The notes: generated from the letters alone by a model not told the origin. Shown: positions 42,864-52,919, numbered from the stretch's first letter. The stretch is 64,000 bases of DNA from Hyphomicrobiales bacterium (GCA_900473745.1 UCMW01000019.1:62001-126000); one strand, 5' to 3'. Numbers and translations are program-made.

Positions 42864-44318
42864 TCAGCCGAGCAACTCGGCCAGCCATTGTCGGGACAGG
42901 CGCTGTTCCAGTTCCGAGGCGAGGTCGTCCAGCGCTTCATCGACCATATCGCGATAGCTGCGCCCGCCACCTTCGATCCCAAAGCCCGCAAGCAGCCGCT
43001 GGCGATAGAGATCGCTGGAAAACAAGCCATGCAGATAGGTGCCGACCACCCGACCGTCGGCAGAACCTGCGCCGTCGGCCCGGCCGTCGATCGAGATAGG
43101 GGCGCGCAGGGTGTCCGGGCCGGTGGTCACACCGAGGTGGATCTCGTAGCCCGAGAGCGGAACGTCGTGTTCCAGCGAATGCGCCTTGCTGTTGCGCACC
43201 GTCTTTTCTGCTGCCATCACGGTTTCCACGTCCAGCAACCCAAGGCCTTGGACTGTCCGAGAGTGGCCTTCCAATCCGAGCGGATCCGCCACGCTGCGGC
43301 CAAGCATCTGGTATCCGCCACAAATGCCGATGACGCGGCCGCCGCGGCGGACATGCATGCTGAGGTCTCTATCCCAGCCATGCGACCGGAACTCCTCCAG
43401 ATCGGCAATCGTCGATTTCGACCCTGGCAGGACAACAAGACCGGCATCGGCGGGCAGCCGATCACCGGCGCGAACGAAGACCAGGTCGACCTCCGGTTCG
43501 GCAGCGAGTGGATCGAGATCATCGAAATTGGCGATGCGCGAGAGCACAGGCACCGCGACTTTCAACGCCCCGCCACCTCCCTTGACCAGTCGCTCGAGCA
43601 CGACGGAATCCTCGGCCGGCAGGCGTCCCGCTGCCTTCAGCCAGGGCACGACGCCGAAACAGGGCCAGCCGGTGAAGGCTTCTATCGCCGCAATTCCCTC
43701 GTCGAACAGGGTCACGTCACCGCGGAACTTGTTGATGATGTAGCCGGCGATCTGGTTGCGATCCTCCTCCGGCAGGATCGTGTGCGTTCCAACAAGCGAG
43801 GCGATCACCCCGCCCCGGTCGATGTCGCCGACGAGTACGACAGGCACACCCGCCCGCGTGGCGAAGCCCATATTGGCGATATCGCCTGCCCGCAGGTTGA
43901 TCTCGGCCGGCGAACCCGCCCCTTCGACGATGACCAGATCCCTGCCCTCGGCTACCCGTTCGAAACTGTCCATGACGGCGCCGAGGAGCTGCGGCTTGAG
44001 CCGCTGATAGTCCCTCCCTTTCGCCTGGCCGAAGACCCTGCCCTGCACGATGATCTGGCTGCCGGTTTCGCTTTGCGGCTTCAGCAGGACCGGGTTCATG
44101 TGCACGGATGAGGGCGTTCTGGCGGCGAGTGCCTGCAGCCATTGGGCCCGGCCGATCTCGCCCCCGTCGTCGGATACGGCAGCATTGTTCGACATGTTCT
44201 GCGGCTTGAACGGCGCCACCTTTAGGCCGCGGTTCGATGCCAGCCGGCACAGGCCTGCAACGAGTATCGTCTTTCCGACATCCGATCCTGTTCCCTGCAA
44301 CATGATCGTCCGTGTCAT
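42864..44318 (-). CDS. cobQ: Cobyric acid synthase
   Basis: CobQ amidates four side chains of adenosyl-cobyrinic acid a,c-diamide using glutamine and ATP in cobalamin synthesis. The 484-residue protein starts MTRTIMLQGTGSDVGKTILVAGLCRL, a dethiobiotin synthetase-like P-loop domain (PFKPQNMSNNAAV, EGAGSPAEINLRAGDIANMG), and ends in a triad glutamine amidotransferase domain with the nucleophile in VIGICGGYQMLGR and a late His in GTYLHGLF. The ATG at 44318 is at the P-loop start; the upstream 48 codons in frame lack similarity. It is isolated from other cob genes in this window. No B12-box consensus was found in its leader, so riboswitch control is not supported. Confidence 0.96.
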   Translation of the reverse strand: MTRTIMLQGTGSDVGKTILVAGLCRLASNRGLKVAPFKPQNMSNNAAVSDDGGEIGRAQWLQALAARTPSSVHMNPVLLKPQSETGSQIIVQGRVFGQAKGRDYQRLKPQLLGAVMDSFERVAEGRDLVIVEGAGSPAEINLRAGDIANMGFATRAGVPVVLVGDIDRGGVIASLVGTHTILPEEDRNQIAGYIINKFRGDVTLFDEGIAAIEAFTGWPCFGVVPWLKAAGRLPAEDSVVLERLVKGGGGALKVAVPVLSRIANFDDLDPLAAEPEVDLVFVRAGDRLPADAGLVVLPGSKSTIADLEEFRSHGWDRDLSMHVRRGGRVIGICGGYQMLGRSVADPLGLEGHSRTVQGLGLLDVETVMAAEKTVRNSKAHSLEHDVPLSGYEIHLGVTTGPDTLRAPISIDGRADGAGSADGRVVGTYLHGLFSSDLYRQRLLAGFGIEGGGRSYRDMVDEALDDLASELEQRLSRQWLAELLG

Positions 44319-44556
44319 CGCATCCTGTCCTGTTTCCGCCGCGGCGCCTGACGCCTGTTTTGCAAGGTTTTGCCGCGATCTCGCCACGAAGGTTACCGCA
44401 AATGCGACACTGCGGCAGCCTGTCGCGGGCTTTTCTCCGCCGGTTTGCCATTTGCGACACACTGTGACGGTTTGCGCTCTGGCGCGCGGGCAGATGAATG
44501 GTTATCTGCGCGTCGAAACCAGCGCTCGAAGAGGCGCGGCAATCTAGGAAACACCC

Positions 44557-44685
44557 ATGCTCTACATCCTGCAGAACCGCAATAGTCTTGCCATTGCCTG
44601 GAACGGCCGGGCGCCGCAGCGCAATCCGATCGCCCGCTGGGAAGTGCGCGATCCGCGCATCACTGTCGGCTTGAAGAAGGCCTGA
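44557..44685 (+). CDS. 42-residue basic protein, unknown function
   Basis: A short ORF with TAGGAAA 6-7 bases before the ATG. The product is soluble-looking and basic: it begins MLYILQNRNSLAIAWNGRAP and continues RNPIARWEVRDPRI to the terminal KKA, with no membrane segment. It lies divergent from cobQ, about 240 bases away, and is followed by 637 bases without a clear gene. Codon use looks normal for the window. I recognise no family; it may be a conserved small protein of the genus or a random ORF. Confidence 0.45.
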   Translation: MLYILQNRNSLAIAWNGRAPQRNPIARWEVRDPRITVGLKKA

Positions 44686-45322
44686 TCGGAATACGCTCGC
44701 TGCACGGGCGGCTGCCAAACGCGGCACTTTGACCGGCGACCAATGCCACCAAAAGAAAACGCCCCGGGACGCAATACTCGATCCGGGGCGCAACCGACGG
44801 TTACCCGTCGACCGGTCCATTTATCGGTACAAGCGTTACCGCATCGTTAGCGGCACCCTTGCGAGACATTTTTTTATTATTTTTTTGCGTCCGCTGAGCC
44901 GGGCGCACGCTGTCTGAATTGCCGCATCTGGGACATTTGAGGTCTCATGCGGGACGGCAAACCTCCCCCCACTGCGCTGTGGCGAATTCAACTGCCCGTC
45001 TCTTGGGCGACCTGACCTCACGCAACAGCCAAAATGCGGCAAAATCAGTCGCACCAATGACTTGGTGTACGCGCCCTCGGAACATGCTCTCTGTTCGGGA
45101 GGTTGATTTTCGATACCAAAGACGTAGGCTGTTGATCGTGACACGCGGTCGACAGGGCATATCGCTCTCCATGACAAGACCCGGTCCGCTGGATGTCGCA
45201 CCGGTTCGACGCGTTCTGGCCGCCCATCCTCAGTGAAGACACAATTGGCAGAGCGGTCCGCAGTATCCGCCTCTGCCCTTCCCGATGAACGCTGCACAAT
45301 AAGACTGGGAGGTCTTAACTCC
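44686..45322. other. Gene-poor interval with an orphan minus-strand hairpin
   Basis: No gene with homology is visible between the 42-residue ORF and the betaine-binding protein. It contains the terminator-like hairpin at 44760-44790, a second short stem (CGACGG-TTAC-CCGTCG, 44795-44810), a plus-strand T-rich tract at 44870-44890 interrupted by ATTA, a 22-codon minus-strand ORF at 44801-44869, and presumably the promoter of the transporter operon near its right end. The open frame at 44919-45236 has no SD and an Arg-rich composition typical of chance ORFs. Confidence 0.5.
44760..44790 (-). terminator. Rho-independent terminator on the minus strand, no gene assigned
   Basis: CGCCCCGG-N15-CCGGGGCG, perfect 8-bp arms. 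On the minus strand the stem is followed by TTTTCTTTTGG; on the plus strand no T run follows, so it faces leftward. Nothing recognisable is encoded on the minus strand upstream, which suggests a small RNA or a short transcript. Confidence 0.6.
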
Positions 45323-46321
45323 ATGAAGAAGCTCCTCGCTTCCACACTTCTCGCCGCTGGCCTTTACGCAGTTGCCGGGTCCGCCCAGGCTGCCGAATGC
45401 GGTGATGTCTCCATCGCAGAAATGAACTGGGCCTCTGCCGGGGTCGCCGCCTATGTCGACAAGATCATCCTGGAAAGCGGCTATGGCTGTGCCGTGACCG
45501 TGGTCACCGGAGACACCATGCCGACCTTCGCTTCGATGAACGAAAAGGGCCAGCCGGACATGGCTCCGGAATTCTGGGTCAATGCCGTGCGCACCGCCCT
45601 TGACGAAGCCATCGCCGACGGTCGCCTGATCCAGGCGGCTCCGCTCCTCTCCGACGGCGGCGTCGAAGGCTGGTGGATCCCGAAGTTCATCGCCGATGCG
45701 AATCCTGACATCAAGACCGTCGAAGACGCTTTGAAGCATCCGGAACTCTTCCCGGCGCCGGAAGATCCGACCAAGGCCGCCGTGACGAACTGCCCGTCGG
45801 GCTGGAACTGCCAGGTGTCGACCGCCAACCTCTATCGCGCGATCGGCGCAAAGGAAAAGGGCTTCGAACTGATCGATACCGGCTCTGCTGCCGGCCTCGA
45901 CGGCTCGATCGCCAATGCCTTCGAGAACAAGAAGGGCTGGCTCGGTTATTACTGGGCTCCGACCGCGATCCTCGGCAAGTACGAGATGGTCAAGCTCTCT
46001 TTCGGCGTCGAGCATGACAAGGCTTCATGGGATGCCTGCACCGCCGTTCCGGACTGCCCGGATCCGAAAGTAAACGCCTATCCGGTCTCCGACGTCTACA
46101 CCGTTGTGACCAAGGGCTTTGCCGAAAAGGCTGGTGTTGCCATGGACTACGTGAAGACCCGCAAGTGGGACAACGCGACGGTCGGCAAGGTTCTCGCCTG
46201 GATGGAAGAAAACCAGGGCACCAACGAAGACGGCGCCAAGCACTTCCTCGAAACCTATCCGGACATGTGGACCACCTGGGTCGCTCCTGAGGTTGCCGAG
46301 AAGGTCAAGGCGGCTCTCTGA
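45323..46321 (+). CDS. Glycine betaine/choline-type ABC transporter substrate-binding protein (OpuAC/ProX-like)
   Basis: A 332-residue periplasmic binding protein for quaternary amines. Signal peptide MKKLLASTLLAAGLYAVAGS with cleavage after AQA; mature chain begins AECGDVSIAEMNWASAGVAAYVDKIIL, the OpuAC fold, with DMAPEFWVNAVR and GLDGSIANAFENKKGWLGYYWAPTAIL. Aromatic residues (Trp, Tyr) that typically cage the quaternary ammonium group are abundant (W in EGWWIPKF, YYWAP). GGGAGGT lies 10 bases before the ATG. It is followed by its permease and ATPase and, further on, by bmt. Choline, proline betaine or glycine betaine cannot be separated by eye. Confidence 0.93.
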   Translation: MKKLLASTLLAAGLYAVAGSAQAAECGDVSIAEMNWASAGVAAYVDKIILESGYGCAVTVVTGDTMPTFASMNEKGQPDMAPEFWVNAVRTALDEAIADGRLIQAAPLLSDGGVEGWWIPKFIADANPDIKTVEDALKHPELFPAPEDPTKAAVTNCPSGWNCQVSTANLYRAIGAKEKGFELIDTGSAAGLDGSIANAFENKKGWLGYYWAPTAILGKYEMVKLSFGVEHDKASWDACTAVPDCPDPKVNAYPVSDVYTVVTKGFAEKAGVAMDYVKTRKWDNATVGKVLAWMEENQGTNEDGAKHFLETYPDMWTTWVAPEVAEKVKAAL

Positions 46322-46343
46322 GCCGGGTATTGCTTGCGACGAT

Positions 46344-46364
46344 GCGGCGGGCTTCGCCCGCCGC
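46344..46364 (+). terminator. Intra-operon terminator after the binding-protein gene
   Basis: GCGGCGGGC-TTC-GCCCGCCGC then GCTTTC, a perfect 9-bp stem 22 bases past the stop. A 12-base self-complementary palindrome (GCGGCATGCCGC, 46377-46388) follows. Partial termination here would give more binding protein than permease. Confidence 0.75.
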
Positions 46365-46540
46365 GCTTTCTGCGAAGCGGCATGCCGCATCCGCCATTCA
46401 TACGACTCCCGACGTCGCAGACGGCATGAAGTCCCTTTCGGAACTCGATTAGCCTCTCACCTCGGGAACATGGCATCGCCGTCAGGGCCCATCGCAGCGC
46501 GACAAGCGCCATAATTGCGGGGGTCGACAAGGGGAACGAG

Positions 46541-47447
46541 ATGGCTTCGACTTTATGCAATTACCTGCCGGAACTGCTGTGCAAGTTTCCGGAGATCGAC
46601 GACGGTCTCATGCGCGTCGCGCGCAAGAGTATCGATGACAGCTTCAAGGGCTTCGTGCGTGCCTATGGCAGCGTGATCGACGCCGTGACGCATCCGCTGC
46701 AGTTGTTTCTGAACTGGCTCGAGGCATTGTTCGTCACGACCCCCTGGTTCGTCTTCCTGGCCGTCATGGTGCTCATCGTCTATCTGACCAGCCGCAACAT
46801 GCGGATTGTCGCGATCACCATCATCGGCATGCTGTTCATCGGTTTCGTCGGGCTCTGGGAAGACACGATGATCACGCTGGCGATCGTCACCGTCTCGACG
46901 CTGCTCGCCATCGTGATCGGCATCCCGATCGGCATCATGATGGCTCGCTCCGATCGCGCGCAGTCCCTGGTCAATCCGATCCTGGACGTGATGCAGACGC
47001 TGCCGAGCTTCGTCTATCTCATTCCCGTCGTCATGGTCTTCGGCATCGGCAAGGTGCCGGGCGTGATCGCGGTCGTGATCTATGCCGTGCCGCCAATGAT
47101 CCGCCTCACCAATCTCGGCATCCGGCTCGTCGACCGGGAAGTCCTGGAGGCAGCCGACGCCTTCGGGTCCTCGCCGGGCCAGAAGCTGATGAACGTGCAG
47201 ATCCCGCTGGCGCTGCCGACCGTCATGGCCGGCATCAATCAGACCATCATGATGTCGCTTGCCATGGTCGTGGTGGCCTCCATGATCGGCGTTGGCGGTC
47301 TGGGCAAGAACGTGCTGCAGGCGATTTCCAACCAGTTCCTGACAATCGGCTTCCTCAACGGCTTCGCGCTCGTTGCGATCGCCATCATCTTCGACCGCGC
47401 CAGCCAGGCCTATGGCAAGCGTCTTCAGCGCCATACGGAGGTGGTCC

Positions 47448-47455
<8 letters not shown>
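46541..47455 (+). CDS. Glycine betaine-type ABC transporter permease (ProW-like)
   Basis: A 304-residue inner-membrane permease with six or so helices. The cytoplasmic EAA loop is clear: EAADAFGSSPGQKLMNVQIPLALPTVMAGI, and TLPSFVYLIPVVMVFGIGKVPGVIAVVIYAVPPMIRLTNLGI is typical of the ProW family. AAGGGGAA lies 6 bases before the ATG at 46541. Its last 8 bases overlap the ATPase start, a translational coupling arrangement. It is separated from the binding-protein gene by 219 bases with a terminator. Confidence 0.94.
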
Positions 47456-48500
<1,045 letters not shown>

Positions 48501-48534
48501 CGGTCACTTCGCTCCTGACCAAGGAGATGCGGCT

Positions 48535-48570
48535 CGACGGCCCCGCCCTTCGCGGGGCCGTCGTCGTTTT
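48535..48570 (+). terminator. Terminator after the betaine-type transporter operon
   Basis: CGACGGCCCCGC-CCTTC-GCGGGGCCGTCG followed by TCGTTTT: a perfect 12-bp stem, 34 bases past the ATPase stop, separating it from bmt. Confidence 0.93.
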
Positions 48571-48582
48571 CGAGATTGAAAC

Positions 48583-48604
48583 CATATAAAGACTTCTTTA
48601 TATG
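48583..48604. promoter_or_regulatory. Perfect palindrome at the bmt leader, candidate operator
   Basis: CATATAAAG-N4-CTTTATATG, 9-bp perfect arms, 27 bases before the preferred bmt start. Long AT-rich dyads of this kind upstream of methionine-cycle genes resemble operators of the ArsR-type SahR/SAH-responsive class; I cannot confirm the identity without a motif search. Confidence 0.6.
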
Positions 48605-48631
48605 ATCAGCATGACAATGAGAGGAACCGCC

Positions 48632-49651
48632 ATGGCAACCCCGTCCAATCCGCTTTCCGAACTTCTGGCCGAAAAAGGCGTGTTGCTCGCCGATGGCGCC
48701 ACCGGGACCAATCTCTTCGCGCAAGGGCTCGAGGCCGGCGAAGCACCGGAACTGTGGAACGAGGCGCAGCCGGAAAAGATCGTCAAGCTCCATCAGGATT
48801 TCGTCGATGCCGGTGCCGATATCATCCTCACCAATTCCTTCGGCGGCACGCGCCATCGCCTGAAGCTGCATCATGCCCAGAATCGGGTGCATGAACTGAA
48901 CAAGAAGGCCGCTGAAATCGCCCGCTCGGTTGCAGACAAGGCTCCGCGCAAGGTGATCGTCGCGGGTTCGGTCGGTCCGACCGGTGAGTTGCTGATCCCG
49001 CTCGGTGCAATGTCCTATGAAGAGGCGGTCGCCGCCTTTGTCGAGCAGATGGAAGGGCTGAAAGCCGGTGGTGCGGATGTCGCCTGGATCGAGACAATGT
49101 CTTCGGCGGACGAGATCCGTGCTGCGGCCGAAGCGGCCGTCAAGGTCGGCATGCCCTACACGTTTACCGGTTCCTTCGACACCGCTGGCAAGACCATGAT
49201 GGGGCTGCATCCGAAGGACATCCATGGCGTCGCGCCCGATGTCGGCTCTGGACCGCTGGCCGTCGGCGCCAATTGCGGCGTCGGCGCCTCGGACATCCTG
49301 CAGAGCCTGCTCGACATGACCGGAGCGGACCCCGAGGCCGTGGTGATCGTCAAGGGAAATTGCGGCATTCCGGAATTCCGCGGAACCGAGATCTTCTACT
49401 CCGGCACACCGCCGCTGATGGCGGATTATGCCCGCCTCGCTCGTGATGCCGGTGCGAAGATCATTGGCGGCTGCTGTGGCACGTCCTGCGACCATCTGGC
49501 TGCGATGCGCCACGCGCTCGACAACTATACGCCCGGTCCGCGCCCGACGCTGGACGTGATCGTCGATCGCATCGGCCCACTGCGCAACAAGACCGCCGAC
49601 GAGAGTGGCGCACAGGAAAGCAGTCGCCGGCCGCGTCGCCGCGGCAACTGA
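48632..49651 (+). CDS. bmt: Betaine-homocysteine S-methyltransferase
   Basis: Transfers a methyl group from glycine betaine to homocysteine, giving methionine and dimethylglycine, a zinc-dependent reaction. The 339-residue protein is a TIM barrel with LLADGATGTNLFAQGLEAGEAPELW, LTNSFGGTRHRLKLH, GSVGPTGELL and the zinc cysteines in NCGVGASD and GGCCGTSCDHLAAMR. It closely matches the Sinorhizobium Bmt as I recall it. The ATG at 48632 has AGAGGAA 6-7 bases upstream; earlier in-frame ATGs (48602, 48611, 48617) lie partly inside the palindrome. It follows the betaine-type transporter, so uptake and catabolic use are neighbours. Confidence 0.93.
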   Translation: MATPSNPLSELLAEKGVLLADGATGTNLFAQGLEAGEAPELWNEAQPEKIVKLHQDFVDAGADIILTNSFGGTRHRLKLHHAQNRVHELNKKAAEIARSVADKAPRKVIVAGSVGPTGELLIPLGAMSYEEAVAAFVEQMEGLKAGGADVAWIETMSSADEIRAAAEAAVKVGMPYTFTGSFDTAGKTMMGLHPKDIHGVAPDVGSGPLAVGANCGVGASDILQSLLDMTGADPEAVVIVKGNCGIPEFRGTEIFYSGTPPLMADYARLARDAGAKIIGGCCGTSCDHLAAMRHALDNYTPGPRPTLDVIVDRIGPLRNKTADESGAQESSRRPRRRGN

Positions 49652-49674
49652 TTTCTGCCAGAGAGCAAAATGAA

Positions 49675-49698
49675 AAAGGGCGCCTGTGGGCGCCCTTT
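49675..49698. terminator. Bidirectional terminator between bmt and fpr
   Basis: AAAGGGCGCC-TGTG-GGCGCCCTTT then CTTGTTC; preceded by AAAA on the plus strand, so it also serves fpr on the minus strand. Perfect 10-bp stem. Confidence 0.9.
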
Positions 49699-49721
49699 CT
49701 TGTTCCAGACTGCGGTAATGT

Positions 49722-50534
49722 TTAGCCGACGAAGGCGCGTTCGATGACGAATTCGGCTGGCTTGTTGTTGGCACCTTCGGTGAGGCCTCCCTGTTCAAGC
49801 AGGGCCTTCGTATCCTTCAGCATCGCGGTCGAGCCGCAGATCATGCCGCGATCGATGGCGGGATCGAGCGGGGGCACGCCGAGGTCGGTGAACATCTTGC
49901 CGTTTGCGATCAGATCGGTGATGCGGCCCTTGAAGAGATAGTCCTCGCGGGTGACCGTCGCATAGTGCTTGAGCTTGTCGCCGACGAGCTCGGCGAGGAA
50001 TTCGTGGTTCTTGATTTCGTCCACGAGGTCGAAGCCGTATTTCAGCTCGGCAACGTCGCGGCAGGTGTGGGTGAGGATGACTTCCTCGAACTTCTCATAG
50101 GTCTCGGGATCGCGGATCAGGCTGGCAAAGGGAGCGATGCCGGTGCCGGTCGAGAACATGTAGAGGCGCTTGCCCGGAGTCAGCGCGTCGAGCACCAAGG
50201 TGCCAGTCGGCTTCTTGCGCATCAGGACCTTGTCGCCCGGCTGGATGCGCTGCAGGTGCTGGGTGAGCGGACCGTTCGGAACCTTGATCGAGAAGAATTC
50301 AAGTTCTTCGTCCCAGGACGGGCTCGCGATCGAATAGGCGCGATAAATCGGCTTTCCCTCGACCATCAGGCCGATCATGGCGAATTCGCCCGAACGGAAG
50401 CGGAAGCCGGCCGGACGCGTCATACGGAAGCGGAAGAGATGGTCGGTGTAATGCGTGACGCTCAGCACCGTCTCGGCGAATACGCCTTCGGGCACGATCA
50501 GTTCGGCATTGTCGGTCTTCACAGGTGCATTCAT
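49722..50534 (-). CDS. fpr: Ferredoxin-NADP+ reductase
   Basis: FAD enzyme that exchanges electrons between NADPH and ferredoxin/flavodoxin. The 270-residue protein has a FAD-binding barrel with PIYRAYSIASP (the RxYS(I/T) FAD motif), the NADP domain with MFSTGTGIAPFASLIRDP and MICGSTAMLKDT, and ends FVG, typical of subclass II/bacterial FPRs. It is 170 bases downstream of the cysG-cysI operon on the same strand, behind a hairpin; a supply of electrons to CysI is a plausible link but is inferred. Confidence 0.93.
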   Translation of the reverse strand: MNAPVKTDNAELIVPEGVFAETVLSVTHYTDHLFRFRMTRPAGFRFRSGEFAMIGLMVEGKPIYRAYSIASPSWDEELEFFSIKVPNGPLTQHLQRIQPGDKVLMRKKPTGTLVLDALTPGKRLYMFSTGTGIAPFASLIRDPETYEKFEEVILTHTCRDVAELKYGFDLVDEIKNHEFLAELVGDKLKHYATVTREDYLFKGRITDLIANGKMFTDLGVPPLDPAIDRGMICGSTAMLKDTKALLEQGGLTEGANNKPAEFVIERAFVG

Positions 50535-50647
50535 AGGCTGTCGGTCCTATCGTTCTGGCGATTGGGAAGAGCCTATAATCCAGACCGCCCCATTCCACAA
50601 TTCAGCCGGCATGCAGATTTCGCAGCCGAGATATCCATTAAAGCGAA

Positions 50648-50680
50648 GGCGGCATCCTTGACCGAGGTCAATTCGCCGCC
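50648..50680 (-). terminator. Two-stage hairpin after the cysteine operon
   Basis: GGCGGC ... TTGACC/GGTCAA ... GCCGCC: an outer 6-bp and an inner 6-bp stem separated by small internal loops, 25 bases beyond the DUF934 stop on the minus strand, followed by TTCGCTTTAAT. A likely but not classical terminator. Confidence 0.55.
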
Positions 50681-50704
50681 CTTACATAGCGATTTCTATA
50701 AGTC

Positions 50705-51217
50705 TCAGGCGCCGGTGGAGCCAAGACGACGCCAGCTGAAACCATCGACGGCCTGGGACTCCCGAGCGGTCGGCTGGTAACGCTGGGCAACGCCCGTGAG
50801 ACAGTTCTCAGCCAGCCTGCGCTGGGCAACCGGATTGGTGACGGCGAAGCTGTCGAAGCCGGTGCGCAGCATCAGCGGCACCTGATCGATCAGCACGTCG
50901 CCGACGGCGCGGAGCTCGCCGGTGTAAGCCAGGCGTTCGCGCAGAAGCGTTGCATGGCTGAAGCCACGGCCATCATTGAAGGCCGGGAAGGCGACGGCGA
51001 TCAAAGCAATACGGTCGAGATGCGGCTCGAGCTTCTTCACGTCGTCAGCCGGCGCAACGAGCACCCCCAGGCCGATGTCATTGGTATCTGCCACGGCTTC
51101 GAGGAAGGCTTCGAGCGGCAGAAGAGCCTTTTCGCCCTCACCCGCCGTCCGCTCTTCCGTCTCGGTCACCCAGATGTCGCCGTCGACGAAACCGGTTTCT
51201 TTCCAGATCTTGGTCAT
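50705..51217 (-). CDS. DUF934 family protein, sulfite-reductase associated
   Basis: A 170-residue DUF934 protein; members occur almost only next to cysI-type genes but their activity is not established. The segments PAFNDGRGFSHATLLRERLAYTGELRAVGDVLIDQVPLMLRTGFDSF are the conserved core. ATG at 51217 is 13 bases after the cysI stop. It is the last gene of cysG-DUF2849-cysI-DUF934. The first 45 residues are variable and the last 25 are Arg-rich. Confidence 0.9.
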   Translation of the reverse strand: MTKIWKETGFVDGDIWVTETEERTAGEGEKALLPLEAFLEAVADTNDIGLGVLVAPADDVKKLEPHLDRIALIAVAFPAFNDGRGFSHATLLRERLAYTGELRAVGDVLIDQVPLMLRTGFDSFAVTNPVAQRRLAENCLTGVAQRYQPTARESQAVDGFSWRRLGSTGA

Positions 51218-51230
51218 GTGTTTTCCAGTC

Positions 51231-52904
51231 TCAGGCGGCTTCGACGGCAGCGTTGCCATATAGCGCGTCCTTGAACGGCTTCGGGCCGACGCGGCGATAG
51301 GCTTCGAGGAAGGTTTCCTTGGGATCGAGGCGCAGGCCAATATAGGTGTCGACGATGGTCTCAACGGCGTCCGTCACCTTTTCCGGCTCGAAGCCGCGAC
51401 CGATGATCTCGCCGATCGAGGAGTTCTCGTCACCGGAACCGCCGAGCGTGATCTGATAGAGTTCAGCGCCTTTCTTCTCGACACCCAACAGGCCGATGTG
51501 GCCGACATGGTGGTGGCCGCAGGCATTGATGCAGCCGGAGATCTTGATCTTGAGCTCGCCGATCTCTTCCTGCCGGGCCTGCGAGCCGAAGCGGGTCGAA
51601 ATCTCCTGCGCAACCGGAATGGAGCGCGCATTGGCGAGCGCGCAGTAGTCCAAGCCGGGACAGGCAATCATGTCGGTGATCAGGTTGGAATTGGCTGTCG
51701 CCAGCCCTGCCTTTTCCAGCGCCTGATAGAGCGGATAGAGATCGCCCTTGGCCACATGTGGCAGGATCAGGTTCTGCTCGTGGCTGACGCGGATCTCGTC
51801 GAAGGCGTAACGCTCGGCGAGGTCTGCTACCAGATCCATCTGCGCGTCCGACGCATCGCCCGGCGTGCCGCCGATCGGCTTCAGCGAGATCGTCACCATG
51901 GCGTGGTCGGGGTGGCGGTGTTCCTGGACGTTGTGGCGGACCCAGGAACCAAAAGCGGGATCGGCTTTCTGGGCACGGGCAAGGGCTTCCCAACCGTCCG
52001 GCCGAGCAGTGAGTGCCGGCGGGGCGAAGTAGGTTTCAATGGCGCGGATATCGCCTTCCGGCAGTTTCAGTTCGCTGTCCTGGATTTCGGCGAATTCAGC
52101 GTTCACCTGACGCGTCAGTTCTTCGACACCGGTCTCGTGGACGAGGATCTTGATGCGCGCCTTGTACTTGTTGTCGCGGCGGCCGTGCAGATTGTACACG
52201 CGCACGATCGCAGTGATGTAGGTCAGAAGATCGGCTTCCGGCAGGAAATCGTTGATCTTCTTGGCGATCAACGGAGTGCGGCCCTGGCCACCGCCGACAT
52301 AGACGGCAAAGCCGAGTTCGCCTGATGCGTTCTTCTTCAGCTGCAGGCCGATGTCATGCACCTGGATCGCGGCACGGTCTTTGTCGGCGCCGGTGACGGC
52401 GATCTTGAACTTGCGCGGCAGGAAAGAGAATTCCGGATGCAGCGAGGACCACTGGCGCAGGATCTCGGCATAGGGGCGCGGATCTGCGACTTCGTCGGCG
52501 GCAGCGCCGGCGAAATGGTCGGCGGTCACGTTGCGGATGCAGTTGCCGGACGTCTGGATCGCGTGCATTTCGACGCTAGCAAGATCTTCCAGGATAGCCG
52601 GCGTGTCCGACAGCTTCGGCCAGTTGTACTGGATGTTCTGGCGGGTGGTGAAGTGACCATAACCGCGGTCGTATTTGCGGGCGACATGGGCCAGCATGCG
52701 CATCTGCCTGGAACTCAGCGTGCCATAGGGAATGGCGACGCGCAGCATATAGGCATGAAGCTGGAGATAGACGCCGTTCATTAGGCGCAGCGGCTTGAAC
52801 GCGTCCTCTGCCAGTTCGCCGGACAGGCGGCGGGCCACCTGGTCGCGGAACTGCTCTACGCGCGCCGACACAAAAGCGTGGTCGAATTCGTCATAACGAT
52901 ACAT
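51231..52904 (-). CDS. cysI: Sulfite/nitrite reductase (siroheme and 4Fe-4S), CysI type
   Basis: Assimilatory sulfite reductase subunit that reduces sulfite to sulfide with siroheme and an iron-sulfur cluster. The 557-residue protein contains two ferredoxin-like halves and the cluster ligands CPGLDYC...CINACGHH near residues 410-460. The N-terminus is YDEFDHAFVSARVEQFRDQVARR. Its neighbours (siroheme synthase upstream, DUF934 downstream) favour sulfite over nitrite as substrate. It starts 15 bases after the DUF2849 stop. No CysJ flavoprotein is nearby; the downstream fpr is a possible electron source. Confidence 0.93.
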   Translation of the reverse strand: MYRYDEFDHAFVSARVEQFRDQVARRLSGELAEDAFKPLRLMNGVYLQLHAYMLRVAIPYGTLSSRQMRMLAHVARKYDRGYGHFTTRQNIQYNWPKLSDTPAILEDLASVEMHAIQTSGNCIRNVTADHFAGAAADEVADPRPYAEILRQWSSLHPEFSFLPRKFKIAVTGADKDRAAIQVHDIGLQLKKNASGELGFAVYVGGGQGRTPLIAKKINDFLPEADLLTYITAIVRVYNLHGRRDNKYKARIKILVHETGVEELTRQVNAEFAEIQDSELKLPEGDIRAIETYFAPPALTARPDGWEALARAQKADPAFGSWVRHNVQEHRHPDHAMVTISLKPIGGTPGDASDAQMDLVADLAERYAFDEIRVSHEQNLILPHVAKGDLYPLYQALEKAGLATANSNLITDMIACPGLDYCALANARSIPVAQEISTRFGSQARQEEIGELKIKISGCINACGHHHVGHIGLLGVEKKGAELYQITLGGSGDENSSIGEIIGRGFEPEKVTDAVETIVDTYIGLRLDPKETFLEAYRRVGPKPFKDALYGNAAVEAA

Positions 52905-52919
52905 GTCTTACCTCAGGCC

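Noticed and set aside
44319..44556. Possible cobalamin riboswitch in the cobQ leader
   Set aside because: No B12-box sequence was found on the minus strand. Only short GC-rich stems (GCGACA/TGTCGC at 44404-44426) were seen.
44919..45236. 105-codon open frame between the 42-residue ORF and the betaine-binding protein gene
   Set aside because: No SD, Arg/Pro/His-rich chance composition, no domain; probably the leader region of the transporter operon.
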